A DNA stretch of 64,000 bases from Glaciecola flavus (GCF_042646125.1 NZ_JBHRSW010000004.1:422011-486010), one strand, 5' to 3'; counted from the first letter of the stretch, positions 31,914-41,121 are shown. Made by a program: numbers and translations. The notes: generated from the sequence alone by a model not told the origin.

Positions 31914-32085
31914 CAAGNNNNNNNNNNNNNNNNNNNNNNNNNNNNNNNNNNNNNNNNNNNNNNNNNNTCATGGAAGAAAAATTTAAGCGGACAGGGATGT
32001 ACTCGCAGCGTTTTTTGTTCTGGTTACTGCCTTCCTCTCCCGCCTCTTCCTTTGAGCCTGTTTTAACTCTGTTTCGGATGTCTTG
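31914..32085. repeat. Core-and-arm palindrome, copy 3, interrupted by an assembly gap
   Basis: On the minus strand the visible 44 bases of core (31968-32011) match copy 1 closely (GCGAGTACATCC, CGCTTAAATTTTTCTTCC). The plus-strand right arm is 32012 to about 32085, ending GATGTCTTG. The left arm is in the gap; only CAAG (31914-31917) before the N run pairs with the CTTG that ends the right arm. About 78 bases would be missing if the arms are symmetrical. It lies 43 bases after the cheW stop in a 305-base region; nothing else is seen there. Confidence 0.75.
31918..31967. other. Assembly gap (50 N)
   Basis: Exactly 50 undetermined bases, the conventional placeholder for unknown length. It falls inside copy 3 of the palindrome, and the hairpin itself probably prevented assembly. 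Confidence 0.95.
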
Positions 32086-32128
32086 AATACTATTGAGGGA
32101 ATAAAAAAGTACCAGATAAAACGACAAA

Positions 32129-32620
32129 CTACATGCTGAGTACGTCGTCCCATTCTTCATCAGTGAGTAATTTATTCAAGTCAACAAGTATCAATAGCTC
32201 TTCGCCTCTGTTTGACACGCCCTGGATAAATTTAGCACTTTCTTCCGTACCAACGTTTGGTGCGCTGTCTATTTCAGAAGAACGCAAGTAAACCACTTCA
32301 GCGACACTATCAACCAAAATACCCACCACGTGCTCGTCAGATTCGATAATGACAATACGAGAATTATCTGTAATCTCTGAAGACGGAAGACCAAAACGAG
32401 TGCGCGTATCAATAACTGTGACAACGTTGCCTCGTAAATTGATAATGCCTAATACATAGTTAGGTGCGCCGGGTACCGGGGCAATTTCTGTGTATCGAAG
32501 CACCTCTTGTACCTGCATCACGTTTATACCATAGGTCTCATCGTCTAAGCGATAAGTGACCCATTGAAGAACCTCATCGTTCGGATCTGATGCAGTTGCA
32601 GTGGCTCTTTCTTCTGACAT
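32129..32620 (-). CDS. cheW: Chemotaxis coupling protein CheW
   Basis: 163 residues, a single CheW domain (WVTYRLDDETYGINVMQVQEVLRY ... VLGIINLRGNVVTVIDTRTRFG). Links chemoreceptors to CheA in the polar array. It follows parP by 83 bases, as in the Vibrio cheA-cheB-parC-parP-cheW order. Confidence 0.95.
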   Translation of the reverse strand: MSEERATATASDPNDEVLQWVTYRLDDETYGINVMQVQEVLRYTEIAPVPGAPNYVLGIINLRGNVVTVIDTRTRFGLPSSEITDNSRIVIIESDEHVVGILVDSVAEVVYLRSSEIDSAPNVGTEESAKFIQGVSNRGEELLILVDLNKLLTDEEWDDVLSM

Positions 32621-32703
32621 TTGATTTACTCCGTAATAACAATTACCGTAATATTTGTGTTTTAACGACCCAAGGTCGCTAATTGTGCAAAAACATTAAG
32701 CGT

Positions 32704-33378
32704 CTAACTCTTTTGCGTTAATAACCAGACGAGCTTTTCAGCGTCTATCAATGCACACATTTTTTCTTTAACCATGCCGGCTAACCAAGGGCGACTGCCC
32801 GTTTGGTCTCGCCATTTAATATCTGTTATCGACAGTTCTTCCGTATCTTTTAGTGCTTCGCACGCTAAAACCCAAGGAGTTTTACCTAACTGCACCGCAT
32901 AACTGTATTGCAAAGAGTCAGCCAGTTGCTGAGTGTACCTTTCGGGCATAACCCACTTTGCCGTATCAATACAGTTTAACTTTTCGCTGCCTTTAATCAG
33001 CACACCTAACACCCAATCTGCTTTACCCGGAAGAGGTGTCAATTTTTTCATCTCGTGGATGCCGCCTAGCTCAACTAGTGGAATCGCCAACTTAATGCCC
33101 GCAACTTCAAAAAATAATGCTTGAAAAGTACTGGGTAAACGTTTTTCCAGCGACAGTTCTGGTGCAGAAACAAGCTGTATACCCATTGTTTCGGCCGATG
33201 TGCCAATATCTTTACTATCAAGCTCTTTATCAGATAAATCAGCAGATACACTTGCTTGCTTAAGCAATTTTTCAGCGCGTGATAGCGCTTCTTTGTCAGT
33301 CTCGCTCTCAGTACTTTGGATACTCGTCAAAGCACTAAAATAAGAAGATAGTAAGTCGCTTTCTTTTGATTCGGGCAT
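32704..33378 (-). CDS. parP: ParP-like chemotaxis array protein (CheW-like domain)
   Basis: 224 residues: a polar, poorly conserved N-terminus (about 1-85) and a C-terminal CheW-like domain (FQALFFEVAGIKLAIPLVELGGI ... LPGKADWVLGVLIKG). The position between parC and cheW matches Vibrio ParP, which binds CheA and ParC and keeps arrays at the pole. Only three bases separate it from parC. Gene name assigned from synteny and domain layout. Confidence 0.75.
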   Translation of the reverse strand: MPESKESDLLSSYFSALTSIQSTESETDKEALSRAEKLLKQASVSADLSDKELDSKDIGTSAETMGIQLVSAPELSLEKRLPSTFQALFFEVAGIKLAIPLVELGGIHEMKKLTPLPGKADWVLGVLIKGSEKLNCIDTAKWVMPERYTQQLADSLQYSYAVQLGKTPWVLACEALKDTEELSITDIKWRDQTGSRPWLAGMVKEKMCALIDAEKLVWLLTQKS

Positions 33379-33381
33379 AGT

Positions 33382-34146
33382 TTATTGTCTGCGTTCTTTT
33401 AGCAAATCATTGCATAGTTTCTCATAGGCAAAGCTACCTCTACTTGTCGCGTCTAAGTCGCAAATAGCCAAGCCTTTTTGGCTGGCTTCTCTAAACTTAG
33501 TGTCGGTTGGTATGTAGCCCTGCCACAATAGCGATTTAAATTCCTGTCTGAGCGCTTTGTATGCTTGCTGACAAGCTTTTAAACGACGATCGAACATTGT
33601 CGCTACAATTTTTATGACAGGTTTTTCAGTCATCATCGGCGCCAATAAATCTAGGGTTTGTAACATTTTATTGAGACCTCGAATCGCTAGATATTCAGTC
33701 TGCGTAGGGATAATCACAGTATTACAGGCCATTAATCCATTCACCATCAATACCCCTAATACCGGTGGGCAGTCAATAATAACGACATCATACTGTTTCT
33801 TCACATGTGCCAAAAGATTTTTGATGACCAAACCTTTCCCCTCTGCTTGCCCCAATTGCCGATCCAGCGTTGCCATACTGCCAATCGCGGGTAAAACATC
33901 AAGCGCAGTATGCCTAGTTTGCTTAACAAGCTTTGATACGTCGGTATCCGCTTCTGACAAAAAATAGTCATATAAGTTAGGGGAGGAATTTTGCTCGACT
34001 TTAAAGTAATAGCTCAGCGAAGCATGGGGATCCAAATCAAGCAACAAGACCTTATACCCTTGCGATATCAAGCTGCCTGCCAGAGAAGCAGCGCTTGTGG
34101 TTTTGCCAACCCCACCTTTTTGATTCACCACTGTCCATACTTGCAT
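33382..34146 (-). CDS. parC: ParA-type ATPase ParC, polar localisation of chemotaxis arrays
   Basis: About 254 residues starting MQVWTVVNQKGGVGKTT, with the deviant Walker A KGGVGKTT, the VVIIDCPPVLG Walker B region and the typical DLDPHASLSYYF segment of ParA/Soj ATPases. ParC-type proteins place and segregate chemotaxis arrays at the flagellated pole. Start at 34146 chosen because the seven upstream codons precede the family N-terminus. Upstream lies a 303-base structured gap instead of cheB. Confidence 0.82.
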   Translation of the reverse strand: MQVWTVVNQKGGVGKTTSAASLAGSLISQGYKVLLLDLDPHASLSYYFKVEQNSSPNLYDYFLSEADTDVSKLVKQTRHTALDVLPAIGSMATLDRQLGQAEGKGLVIKNLLAHVKKQYDVVIIDCPPVLGVLMVNGLMACNTVIIPTQTEYLAIRGLNKMLQTLDLLAPMMTEKPVIKIVATMFDRRLKACQQAYKALRQEFKSLLWQGYIPTDTKFREASQKGLAICDLDATSRGSFAYEKLCNDLLKERRQ

Positions 34147-34283
34147 TTGTGCTCGTTTCCCGTACAACTTTATTACTCATTGCGCTGCATTTTCACGCAG
34201 TTTTAGCGTCAACAACACCTTATACAAGCTAAATTTAGGCCAAGTTTGCAATGTTTTACGGGCTTAAAATAAATAACATACCT

Positions 34284-34350
34284 TGGGACGCGACTTGGAA
34301 GTAGCAGCGATTTTGCGGCAAAACAGCTGGCACGTCCAAATAGCGTCCCA
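34284..34350. repeat. Nested imperfect hairpin in the cheA-parC gap
   Basis: Outer stem TGGGACGC/GCGTCCCA extended by TTGGA/TCCAA after a three-base mismatch; inner stem CAGC..TTTTGC-G-GCAAAA..GCTG. About 67 bases fold on themselves in nested fashion. Could be a small-RNA, processing or binding element; it is not a copy of the core-and-arm family. Confidence 0.6.
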
Positions 34351-34374
34351 TCGTAATCAATCCGCGAGATACGC

Positions 34375-34400
34375 AAATAGAGTGCCTGTGCACTCTATTT
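34375..34400. terminator. Hairpin after cheA
   Basis: Perfect 11-bp stem AAATAGAGTGC/GCACTCTATTT with a four-base loop, 50 bases beyond the cheA stop. The best T-run is on the plus strand; on the cheA strand only three T follow, so termination is plausible but partial. The rest of the 303-base gap 34147-34449 holds the nested hairpin and no gene. Confidence 0.5.
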
Positions 34401-34449
34401 TTCAAGGTAGACGCAGGCAGGCGATGCCCGCAAAGATCTATGTAAGGTT

Positions 34450-36732
34450 TTAAGCGTAACGCTTCAACAAGCTAGGAATATCTAGTATCAACGCAATACC
34501 ACCGTCGGAGGTTATGGTTGCGCCAGCCATGCCTGGTGTACCTTGAAGCAAGGCATCCAAAGGTTTGATAACGACTTCTTCTTGACCAATCAAACTATCA
34601 ACAACAAAGCCTACTTGTTGCGTGCCTATTTGCACCACAACGACATGCCCCAAGGCTCGGTCTTTGCTCGGCTTATTTGGATTTAGCCAATCGTTCAAAT
34701 AAAACAATGGGATGGCTTTTGAACGCACTATCATCGTCAACTGACCGTCGACCGTGTTAGTTTTGCTCAAGTCCATATTGATGATTTCGTTTACCGAGCC
34801 AAGTGGCAAGGCAAATGTTTGATCGCCAACGACGATCATCAAGGTAGGCAAGATAGCCAGTGTTAGTGGTACTTTTATTTCTAAAGTGGTGCCAACACCC
34901 AATTTAGAATCGATACTGACCGTACCATTCAATTGGTTTATTTTTGTTTTAACCACGTCCATGCCGACACCACGCCCAGAAATATCGCTGATTTCTGTTT
35001 TTGTGGAAAAGCCTGGTGCAAAAATAAGGTTAAAGGCTTCGACATCTGACATTCTCGATGCAGAATCTGCATCCAGTACACCCCTGCTGATCGCTATCTC
35101 TTTTAGCTTTTCAGCGTCCATCCCTTTACCATCATCCGCGATAGTCAGTAGGATATGGTCGCCCTCTTGCGAGGCGGCTAATTTGACGGTTCCCATTCGA
35201 GGCTTGCCCGCCTGTTCGCGATCGTCTGGCATTTCAATACCGTGGTCAACGGAGTTTCTGACCAAGTGAACCAAAGGATCAGCCAAGGCTTCGACAAGGT
35301 TTTTGTCTAAATCCGTTTCTTCGCCTTCGAGTACCAAAGAAATTTCTTTTTTGAGTGTTCTCGCTAAGTCCCGCACAACCCGAGGAAAACGGCCAAATAC
35401 TTTCTTAATTGGCTGCATCCTTGTCTTCATTACCGCGCCTTGCAAATCACCCGTTACGACATCTAAATTCGCGATGGCTTTTGACATACTCTCGTCGTTG
35501 AGGTTGATCCCTAAGCTCAACAAGCGATTTCGGACAAGCACAAGCTCACCCACCATGTTCATGATTTGATCCAAGCGTTTGGTATCGACACGCACCGTGG
35601 TTTCTGCTTGAGCAGGAGCGGGTTTATTCTCGGCTTTTTTAGCGGCAGCGGGTGCAGCCGGCTTTTTCACGTCGGCTTTCGCCGGCGCAGGCTTTTCTTC
35701 TTTCTTGACAGATTTCTTGGCGCTCGCTTTTGCTTTTGTCTCTTCCGCAGGTTTGTTTTCTGTTTGACTACTCGCTGTGTTTTTATCGCCTTTTACCTTA
35801 TCGCTATCGGGCGATGACTCTGCAGGTTTTTCTGCTTTTACCGCTGGCCCTTTGCCTGTGCCATGCAAATCATCGAGTAGCGCCTCAAATTCTTCATCTG
35901 TGATTTCGTCATCAGCGCCAGCTTTGCTTGCTGCTTTGTTTTCTGCTTCAGCAGGTTTCTCACTGCCAGCATCAAAGCGACCCTCACCGTGCAGCTCGTC
36001 TAATAACGCTTCAAACTCATCGTCGGTAATATCGTCACTGTTGCTAGTAGCACTTTCAGCTTTGCTAGCTTCAGTCTGTGTATCTGTGTTATCTGTTTGA
36101 GCACTTTGTTTTTTGGCACCGGGGGCACCGTCGCCGTGTAATTCATCAAGTAGTGCTTCAAATTCATCTTCAGTAATTTCTTCGATAGATTCGTTTTCAG
36201 ATTCACTTTTAGCAGGTGTCACAGAGGACGATTCCTCGACAACTGGCTCGTCAGTATCCTCTGCTTGAATTTCGTCTTGCTCTTCTTCTACTACCTCAAC
36301 GGACTCAGTTTCTTCGGTGTCAAAAATGTTTTCGCCTTCTACTTCTGGCTCGCTTAACTTGTGCAGCACTTCGATGAGTTCTGCGGGCGCTGCTTCAAGT
36401 GGCTCTCTCGCCTTTACATTTTCAAACATATCGACAACAACATCGGTTGCCTGCAAAATGACATCCATCAATTCAGGAGTAAGGGTGCGTTGTCCGTTTC
36501 GCATTATATCGAATACATTTTCCGCACCGTGACAAATGTCTACAAGTTCGGTCAACGATAAAAATCCAGCGCCGCCTTTTACCGTGTGATATCCGCGAAA
36601 AATCGCGTTTAGCAAGTCTGCATCTTCTGGATTATTTTCTAAATCAACCAGTTGCTCTTGGAGTTGCTCAAGTATCTCCCCTGCTTCAACTAGAAAATCT
36701 TGTAAAATATCCTCGTCGACCTCAAATGACAT
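34450..36732 (-). CDS. cheA: Chemotaxis histidine kinase CheA
   Basis: 760 residues. N-terminal HPt with His49 in RGYHTVKGGAGF; a long acidic then Lys/Ala-rich linker (about 130-385) containing three copies of a 15-residue motif xITxxEFEALLDxLHG near residues 186, 235 and 277; the dimerisation domain from TTVRVDTKRLDQIMNMVGEL; HATPase with SVDHGIE and GRGVGMD; and a C-terminal CheW-like domain. The linker takes the place of a P2 domain and is probably the ParP/ParC docking region. Follows cheZ by 12 bases. Confidence 0.95.
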   Translation of the reverse strand: MSFEVDEDILQDFLVEAGEILEQLQEQLVDLENNPEDADLLNAIFRGYHTVKGGAGFLSLTELVDICHGAENVFDIMRNGQRTLTPELMDVILQATDVVVDMFENVKAREPLEAAPAELIEVLHKLSEPEVEGENIFDTEETESVEVVEEEQDEIQAEDTDEPVVEESSSVTPAKSESENESIEEITEDEFEALLDELHGDGAPGAKKQSAQTDNTDTQTEASKAESATSNSDDITDDEFEALLDELHGEGRFDAGSEKPAEAENKAASKAGADDEITDEEFEALLDDLHGTGKGPAVKAEKPAESSPDSDKVKGDKNTASSQTENKPAEETKAKASAKKSVKKEEKPAPAKADVKKPAAPAAAKKAENKPAPAQAETTVRVDTKRLDQIMNMVGELVLVRNRLLSLGINLNDESMSKAIANLDVVTGDLQGAVMKTRMQPIKKVFGRFPRVVRDLARTLKKEISLVLEGEETDLDKNLVEALADPLVHLVRNSVDHGIEMPDDREQAGKPRMGTVKLAASQEGDHILLTIADDGKGMDAEKLKEIAISRGVLDADSASRMSDVEAFNLIFAPGFSTKTEISDISGRGVGMDVVKTKINQLNGTVSIDSKLGVGTTLEIKVPLTLAILPTLMIVVGDQTFALPLGSVNEIINMDLSKTNTVDGQLTMIVRSKAIPLFYLNDWLNPNKPSKDRALGHVVVVQIGTQQVGFVVDSLIGQEEVVIKPLDALLQGTPGMAGATITSDGGIALILDIPSLLKRYA

Positions 36733-36744
36733 TGAATGTCTCCC

Positions 36745-37506
36745 CTAAAATCCTAAACTAGACAACAAATCGTCAACGTCATCTTGGTTTTGCGCAACAT
36801 CGTCACGACCTTCTGCGTTGAGAATTGGCCCTTCGGCTTTAACCTTATCGTCAGATTTGTCAGAAGGTTGAGCTTTATCTTTTTTGGCAGCTTGGTTTGC
36901 GTCTGTTTCTTCACTAAACGTGGCCAACATTTCGACCAAGCCATCTTCCACTTCACTCACCAACTCGATAACCCTGCGGATCACTTGCCCAGTCAGGTCT
37001 TGATAACCCTGTGCCATCAACACTTCGGTTAACATTGAGTTGAGTGACGCAGAGTCCTTTTGCGCATCGCTGAGTAGATCGTCAAGCTCGTAGCAAAGCG
37101 ACTTAAATTCACCGAGTTCGATCTGACGATTCATGAGCTTTTTCCAGTTTGGAATAAGTCCAGTTAGCCTGTCGTTGAGTTGTTCGGCAAGCGGCATACT
37201 TCGCTCTACCGCATCCATAGTTGAGTTGGCCGCTTTTTCCGTCTCTTCAATGACGTACTCAAGGCGAGATTGTGCATCTGGAATGGCCGTATTTGTAATT
37301 TGTGTCAACTTTTCGTCTAACTGAAAGTTAACTAAAGAATCGTGCAGTTGACGGGTCAGTTTACCTACCTCAGAAAACAACTCTGTCGATTCTCGCAAAG
37401 ACGCACTGTGAACGATATCATTTGCTGAACCAATGTCGCCGCTTTCCAAATAGGCCACAAGTTCTTTCGCTTCTTCAAGCGAAATCAAGGCAGTTTCGTT
37501 TGTCAT
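36745..37506 (-). CDS. cheZ: CheY-P phosphatase CheZ
   Basis: 253 residues, mostly helical; the conserved CheZ region MLTEVLMAQGYQDLTGQVIRRVIELV contains the catalytic Gln (YQDLTGQ). It ends with the CheY-binding amphipathic tail DVDDLLSSLGF. Removes phosphate from CheY-P at the array. Lies between cheY and cheA. Confidence 0.95.
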   Translation of the reverse strand: MTNETALISLEEAKELVAYLESGDIGSANDIVHSASLRESTELFSEVGKLTRQLHDSLVNFQLDEKLTQITNTAIPDAQSRLEYVIEETEKAANSTMDAVERSMPLAEQLNDRLTGLIPNWKKLMNRQIELGEFKSLCYELDDLLSDAQKDSASLNSMLTEVLMAQGYQDLTGQVIRRVIELVSEVEDGLVEMLATFSEETDANQAAKKDKAQPSDKSDDKVKAEGPILNAEGRDDVAQNQDDVDDLLSSLGF

Positions 37507-37532
37507 AGCCTAAACCTCTATTAGTAATGTGC

Positions 37533-37916
37533 TTAGCCTAGACGTTCGAAAATCTTGTCCAGTTTCTCTTTCAGCGTTGCTGCTGTGAAAGGTTTAACTA
37601 CATAACCGTTCACCCCAGCTTGCGCTGCAGCAACAATTTGTTCTTTTTTGGCTTCAGCCGTTACCATTAACACGGGTAAGTGCTTTAGCTTGTCGTCTGA
37701 TCGAATCGCGCGAAGCAAGTCTATACCTTGCATGCCGGGCATGTTCCAATCGGTCACTACAAAGTCGAAATCGCCTTGTTGTAACATCGGCAACGCTGTA
37801 TTGCCGTCATCTGCTTCCTGGATATTGGTAAACCCTAGATCTTTCAATAGGTTTTTAATGATTCGCCGCATTGTTGAAAAATCATCAACAACGAGGATTT
37901 TCATATTCTTATCCAA
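37533..37916 (-). CDS. cheY: Chemotaxis response regulator CheY
   Basis: 127 residues starting at a TTG with GGAGG five bases upstream (protein MDKNMKILVVDDFSTMRR). A single receiver domain with phospho-Asp in VVTDWNMPGMQG and Lys in VVKPFT. CheY-P binds FliM to switch rotation. The later ATG at 37904 lacks proper spacing, and the open frame upstream is not conserved. Confidence 0.95.
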   Translation of the reverse strand: MDKNMKILVVDDFSTMRRIIKNLLKDLGFTNIQEADDGNTALPMLQQGDFDFVVTDWNMPGMQGIDLLRAIRSDDKLKHLPVLMVTAEAKKEQIVAAAQAGVNGYVVKPFTAATLKEKLDKIFERLG

Positions 37917-37954
37917 AACTACCTCCAATGTGGAATAATATTATCTGTATAACT

Positions 37955-38683
37955 CTATTCAGCCGTACGCCACGATTGCATTTTAGCTTTGAGCTTAAGC
38001 ATCGCTTGACTGTGAATTTGACTCACTCTTGACTCACTTACTTCAAGTACTTCACCAATTTCACGTAAATTTAACTCTTCGTCGTAATACAACGATAAAA
38101 CAATCGCTTCACGCTCTGGTAATGTAGTTATCGCCCGAGCCAGCGCTTTCTGAAATGATCCTTGCATCATTTCTTCAAAAGGACGGTCAGATCCCTTGGT
38201 TTCTTCGTTCGTCAATACGTCTTCAGATACGCCAAGGTCTTCAATTCCAACGAGTTTTCCGGCATTTACCTCATTCAACATTTGATGATAGCTTTGCAAA
38301 GAAACATTTAGTTTTTCTGCTACTTCGTTATCGCGCGCGTCTCTCCCCGTTTCTCTTTCGACGGTATTGATTGCTTCGGTAATGGCGCGAGAATTTTTAT
38401 GCACTGAGCGCGGCGTCCAGTCTCCCTTGCGGATTTCATCTAACATCGCTCCGCGAATACGGATGCCTGCAAAGGTTTCAAAGCTCGCTCCTTTAGAGCC
38501 ATCAAAATTTCGAGCCGCTTCTAATAAGCCAATCATGCCCGATTGAATCAAGTCATCTATTAACACACTAGCAGGTAACCTTGCCATCAAGTGGTGTGCA
38601 ATCCTCTTAACCAGCGGCGCGTGTCTTTCGACAAGCTGATTTTTGTCTATTTGCTGTTGATATACTGTCACTTTATTACTCAC
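37955..38683 (-). CDS. fliA: Flagellar sigma factor 28 (FliA)
   Basis: 242 residues, GTG start. Region 2 (HHLMARLPASVLIDDLIQSGMIGLLEAARNFD) and region 4 helix-turn-helix (LNLREIGEVLEVSESRVSQIHSQAM) intact. Directs late flagellar and chemotaxis genes. Ten bases after flhG. Confidence 0.96.
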   Translation of the reverse strand: MSNKVTVYQQQIDKNQLVERHAPLVKRIAHHLMARLPASVLIDDLIQSGMIGLLEAARNFDGSKGASFETFAGIRIRGAMLDEIRKGDWTPRSVHKNSRAITEAINTVERETGRDARDNEVAEKLNVSLQSYHQMLNEVNAGKLVGIEDLGVSEDVLTNEETKGSDRPFEEMMQGSFQKALARAITTLPEREAIVLSLYYDEELNLREIGEVLEVSESRVSQIHSQAMLKLKAKMQSWRTAE

Positions 38684-38693
38684 TTTTGCTTAC

Positions 38694-39545
38694 CTAGTCT
38701 TGCAAAGACACTAAATTCTCGATGAAGAACTCGAGATGCCCACCGGCTTGAATCGGCACAGGCCACGACGCGACGTTTTCCGCTAGTTGATTGATGGCTT
38801 TCGCCGCTCCAGAAGCTGGATATGCATCGACAATGGCTGTTTGCTTGCGTATCGATTTACGCACATTTTCGTCAAAGGGTACGATGCTCACTAGCTCTAA
38901 GGCTACATCGAGAAACCGCCCTGTCACCTTCGACAGTTTATTGAATAATTCTTGACCTTCGCGCTCACTCCTCACCATATTGGCGACAACTTTGAAGTTA
39001 AATACGCCGTGCTCGCGGTTGAGTATTTTTATTAGTGCATAGGCGTCAGTTAGTGAAGTTGGCTCGTCACATACTACGATAATGACGTCTTGTGCTGCCC
39101 GAGAAAAGCTGACCACCATGTCTGATATACCCGCTGCAGTATCAACCAGCAGCATATCGATAGGCGTTTGCAATTCGCCAAACGCGCGTATTAGTCCAGC
39201 GTGCTCTCTGGCACCGAGTTCTGCCATGGACTGCGTACCAGAGGTAGCCGGTGCGATTTTTACACCGTGTGGGCCTGTGACCAGTATTTCATCGAGTGTG
39301 CAATCGCCAGAAAGGACGTGTGATAAATTGCGATCCACGCGTAAACCCAGCATGACATCAACGTTTGCCAAGCCTAAATCCGCATCTAAGACCAAAACAC
39401 GGGATCCGCGTTTGGCAGAGGCAATCGCCAAATTGAGGGTAAGGTTTGTTTTGCCAACGCCACCTTTACCACCGGTGACTGCGACTACTTTAATCTGTTT
39501 GGACTGATTCATTCGTCTTAAGCTACTCGCTTGATCTACCATCAT
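38694..39545 (-). CDS. flhG: MinD-like ATPase FlhG/FleN, flagellar number regulator
   Basis: 283 residues. Deviant Walker A VTGGKGGVGKTN, LDADLGLANVDVMLGL and LLVDTAAGIS motifs. Antagonises FlrA/FleQ and limits flagella to one. Starts in an ATGA overlap with the flhF stop. Confidence 0.95.
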   Translation of the reverse strand: MMVDQASSLRRMNQSKQIKVVAVTGGKGGVGKTNLTLNLAIASAKRGSRVLVLDADLGLANVDVMLGLRVDRNLSHVLSGDCTLDEILVTGPHGVKIAPATSGTQSMAELGAREHAGLIRAFGELQTPIDMLLVDTAAGISDMVVSFSRAAQDVIIVVCDEPTSLTDAYALIKILNREHGVFNFKVVANMVRSEREGQELFNKLSKVTGRFLDVALELVSIVPFDENVRKSIRKQTAIVDAYPASGAAKAINQLAENVASWPVPIQAGGHLEFFIENLVSLQD

Positions 39546-41089
39546 AAACCACCAGCACTCGCTAGTGGATTACGCGGTTGTTGAGGCAATCCATATTTTT
39601 TATAAAGTTTAGCTGCGACAAGTGTCAGGTTACCTGAGTCAGCCAGTTTGATGTCTTCCGGAACGCGTTGACCATCTGTAACATAGCTCAATGATAAATC
39701 ATTTTCAATCACAACACTCAATGCCTCGCCCAAGCTGTAACATTCGTCCAGCTTGGAGAAAATGCAACCGCGAATATCTGTGTGGCTGTATGTTTTTACT
39801 GTTTCATTTAGCACTTTGTATTGAGAGCCTGCAGGCAACACTAGATACTTTTTGATATCTACGGATAAACCATTTTCATACTCATTTAATTGCTCTATGA
39901 GTCTCGCATCTCGCTGACTGAACCCTGCTGTATCAATCAGAATTAAACGCTTATTGCGCATTTGGTAGAGAATCTGATTTAGCTCATCAGCATTTTGTGC
40001 CTTTTTCACGCTACAACCAATAATACGGCCATAGGTAGCAAGTTGCTCAAACGCTGCAATTCGGTATGTATCAATGGTTATCAGAGCAACCTGATCTGAT
40101 CCATATTTTTGTGCATACTTCGCTGCCAATTTCGCAAGCGTTGTCGTTTTACCTGTGCCAGTCGGACCAACTAATGCCACGATACCCGCTTGGTTTAGTA
40201 TGTCATTACTACCCACAACTAAGCGATTCGACAGCAGATTGAGCAAATACTTCCAACCTTCTTTTTCGTCAATCTGGTGAGGCAAGAAATTAATAAACTG
40301 TTGACACAGTTGCTCACTGATCCCCATACCTATTAGCTGTTCATGGAGATAATGATGTACAGGATTGTTGCGACGTTTGCGCTCTTCGGATAATTCTGAA
40401 ACCTGAAACTTTAAAACATTTTTGATTGATTCTAATTCTGCTCTAATGCTGTCTAGCTGTTCTGGCTCTAATACACTCGGCGGTGGGCTTAAATTTGCCG
40501 CTTGCGTATTACCAAAATCTTCATCATCACCCAACTCACTAAAGGCGGGTGAGCGCACCATGCTGTCATCTGCTCGCAAGCTTTCTCTTAGTAAGCTTTC
40601 TCTAGCCGAAGTCGTTCTGGGTATGTTTTCTGTCGGTGTATTTTCTCTAGGTATATTGCGCGCTTGAAAGTTTGTCTGAGCTTGTTGATGGACATTCCGC
40701 GCTGTATTTTGTGTAAATTCAGTAGTGTTTGCCGCCCCCTGAAGTTTAGGTGACGCTTGCTGCATGTCTTGGGTTTGCTGCCTATTGTTCGTCTCGTAAC
40801 TCTGATGAGTACTCGTTGCAAATTCGGTTTGCCCGTTAGACGTTTGCCTTTCTAACAACGCTCGCAAACTGTCATTTTCTTCATTGCCGATGATCTCACT
40901 AAAGCTAGGTTTTGCACTCAGCGGTGGTGCCGGATCGGGGTTGGCAGCAGAAGGGTCAACCGCAGCCACTAACTCTACGCCATTCGACTTCTTCTTATTT
41001 GACATTATAACCGCGTCACCACCAAGCTCATCTTTGACTTGTTTGAGCGCTTCTCGCATATCTTTGCCAAAAAAACGTCTAATTTTCAT
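39542..41089 (-). CDS. flhF: SRP-type GTPase FlhF, polar flagellum placement
   Basis: 515 residues. Starts MKIRRFFGKDMREAL; a variable Gln/Asn-rich middle (about 60-220); C-terminal NG domain with GPTGTGKTTTLAKLAAKYA and DTAGFSQRD. Sets the polar site of flagellar assembly. It precedes flhG with a 4-base overlap; 32 bases after flhA. Confidence 0.95.
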   Translation of the reverse strand: MKIRRFFGKDMREALKQVKDELGGDAVIMSNKKKSNGVELVAAVDPSAANPDPAPPLSAKPSFSEIIGNEENDSLRALLERQTSNGQTEFATSTHQSYETNNRQQTQDMQQASPKLQGAANTTEFTQNTARNVHQQAQTNFQARNIPRENTPTENIPRTTSARESLLRESLRADDSMVRSPAFSELGDDEDFGNTQAANLSPPPSVLEPEQLDSIRAELESIKNVLKFQVSELSEERKRRNNPVHHYLHEQLIGMGISEQLCQQFINFLPHQIDEKEGWKYLLNLLSNRLVVGSNDILNQAGIVALVGPTGTGKTTTLAKLAAKYAQKYGSDQVALITIDTYRIAAFEQLATYGRIIGCSVKKAQNADELNQILYQMRNKRLILIDTAGFSQRDARLIEQLNEYENGLSVDIKKYLVLPAGSQYKVLNETVKTYSHTDIRGCIFSKLDECYSLGEALSVVIENDLSLSYVTDGQRVPEDIKLADSGNLTLVAAKLYKKYGLPQQPRNPLASAGGL

Positions 41090-41121
41090 AACTTCCTCTT
41101 GAGTATGTATGGCGCGTCACT

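Noticed and set aside
31816..32160. Open frame of 114 residues across the N run
   Set aside because: It contains undetermined bases and translates repeat copy 3; no protein-like features.
35860..36177. Repeats in cheA as a sign of DNA-level tandem duplication
   Set aside because: The spacer sequences and spacing differ; only the protein motif is conserved.
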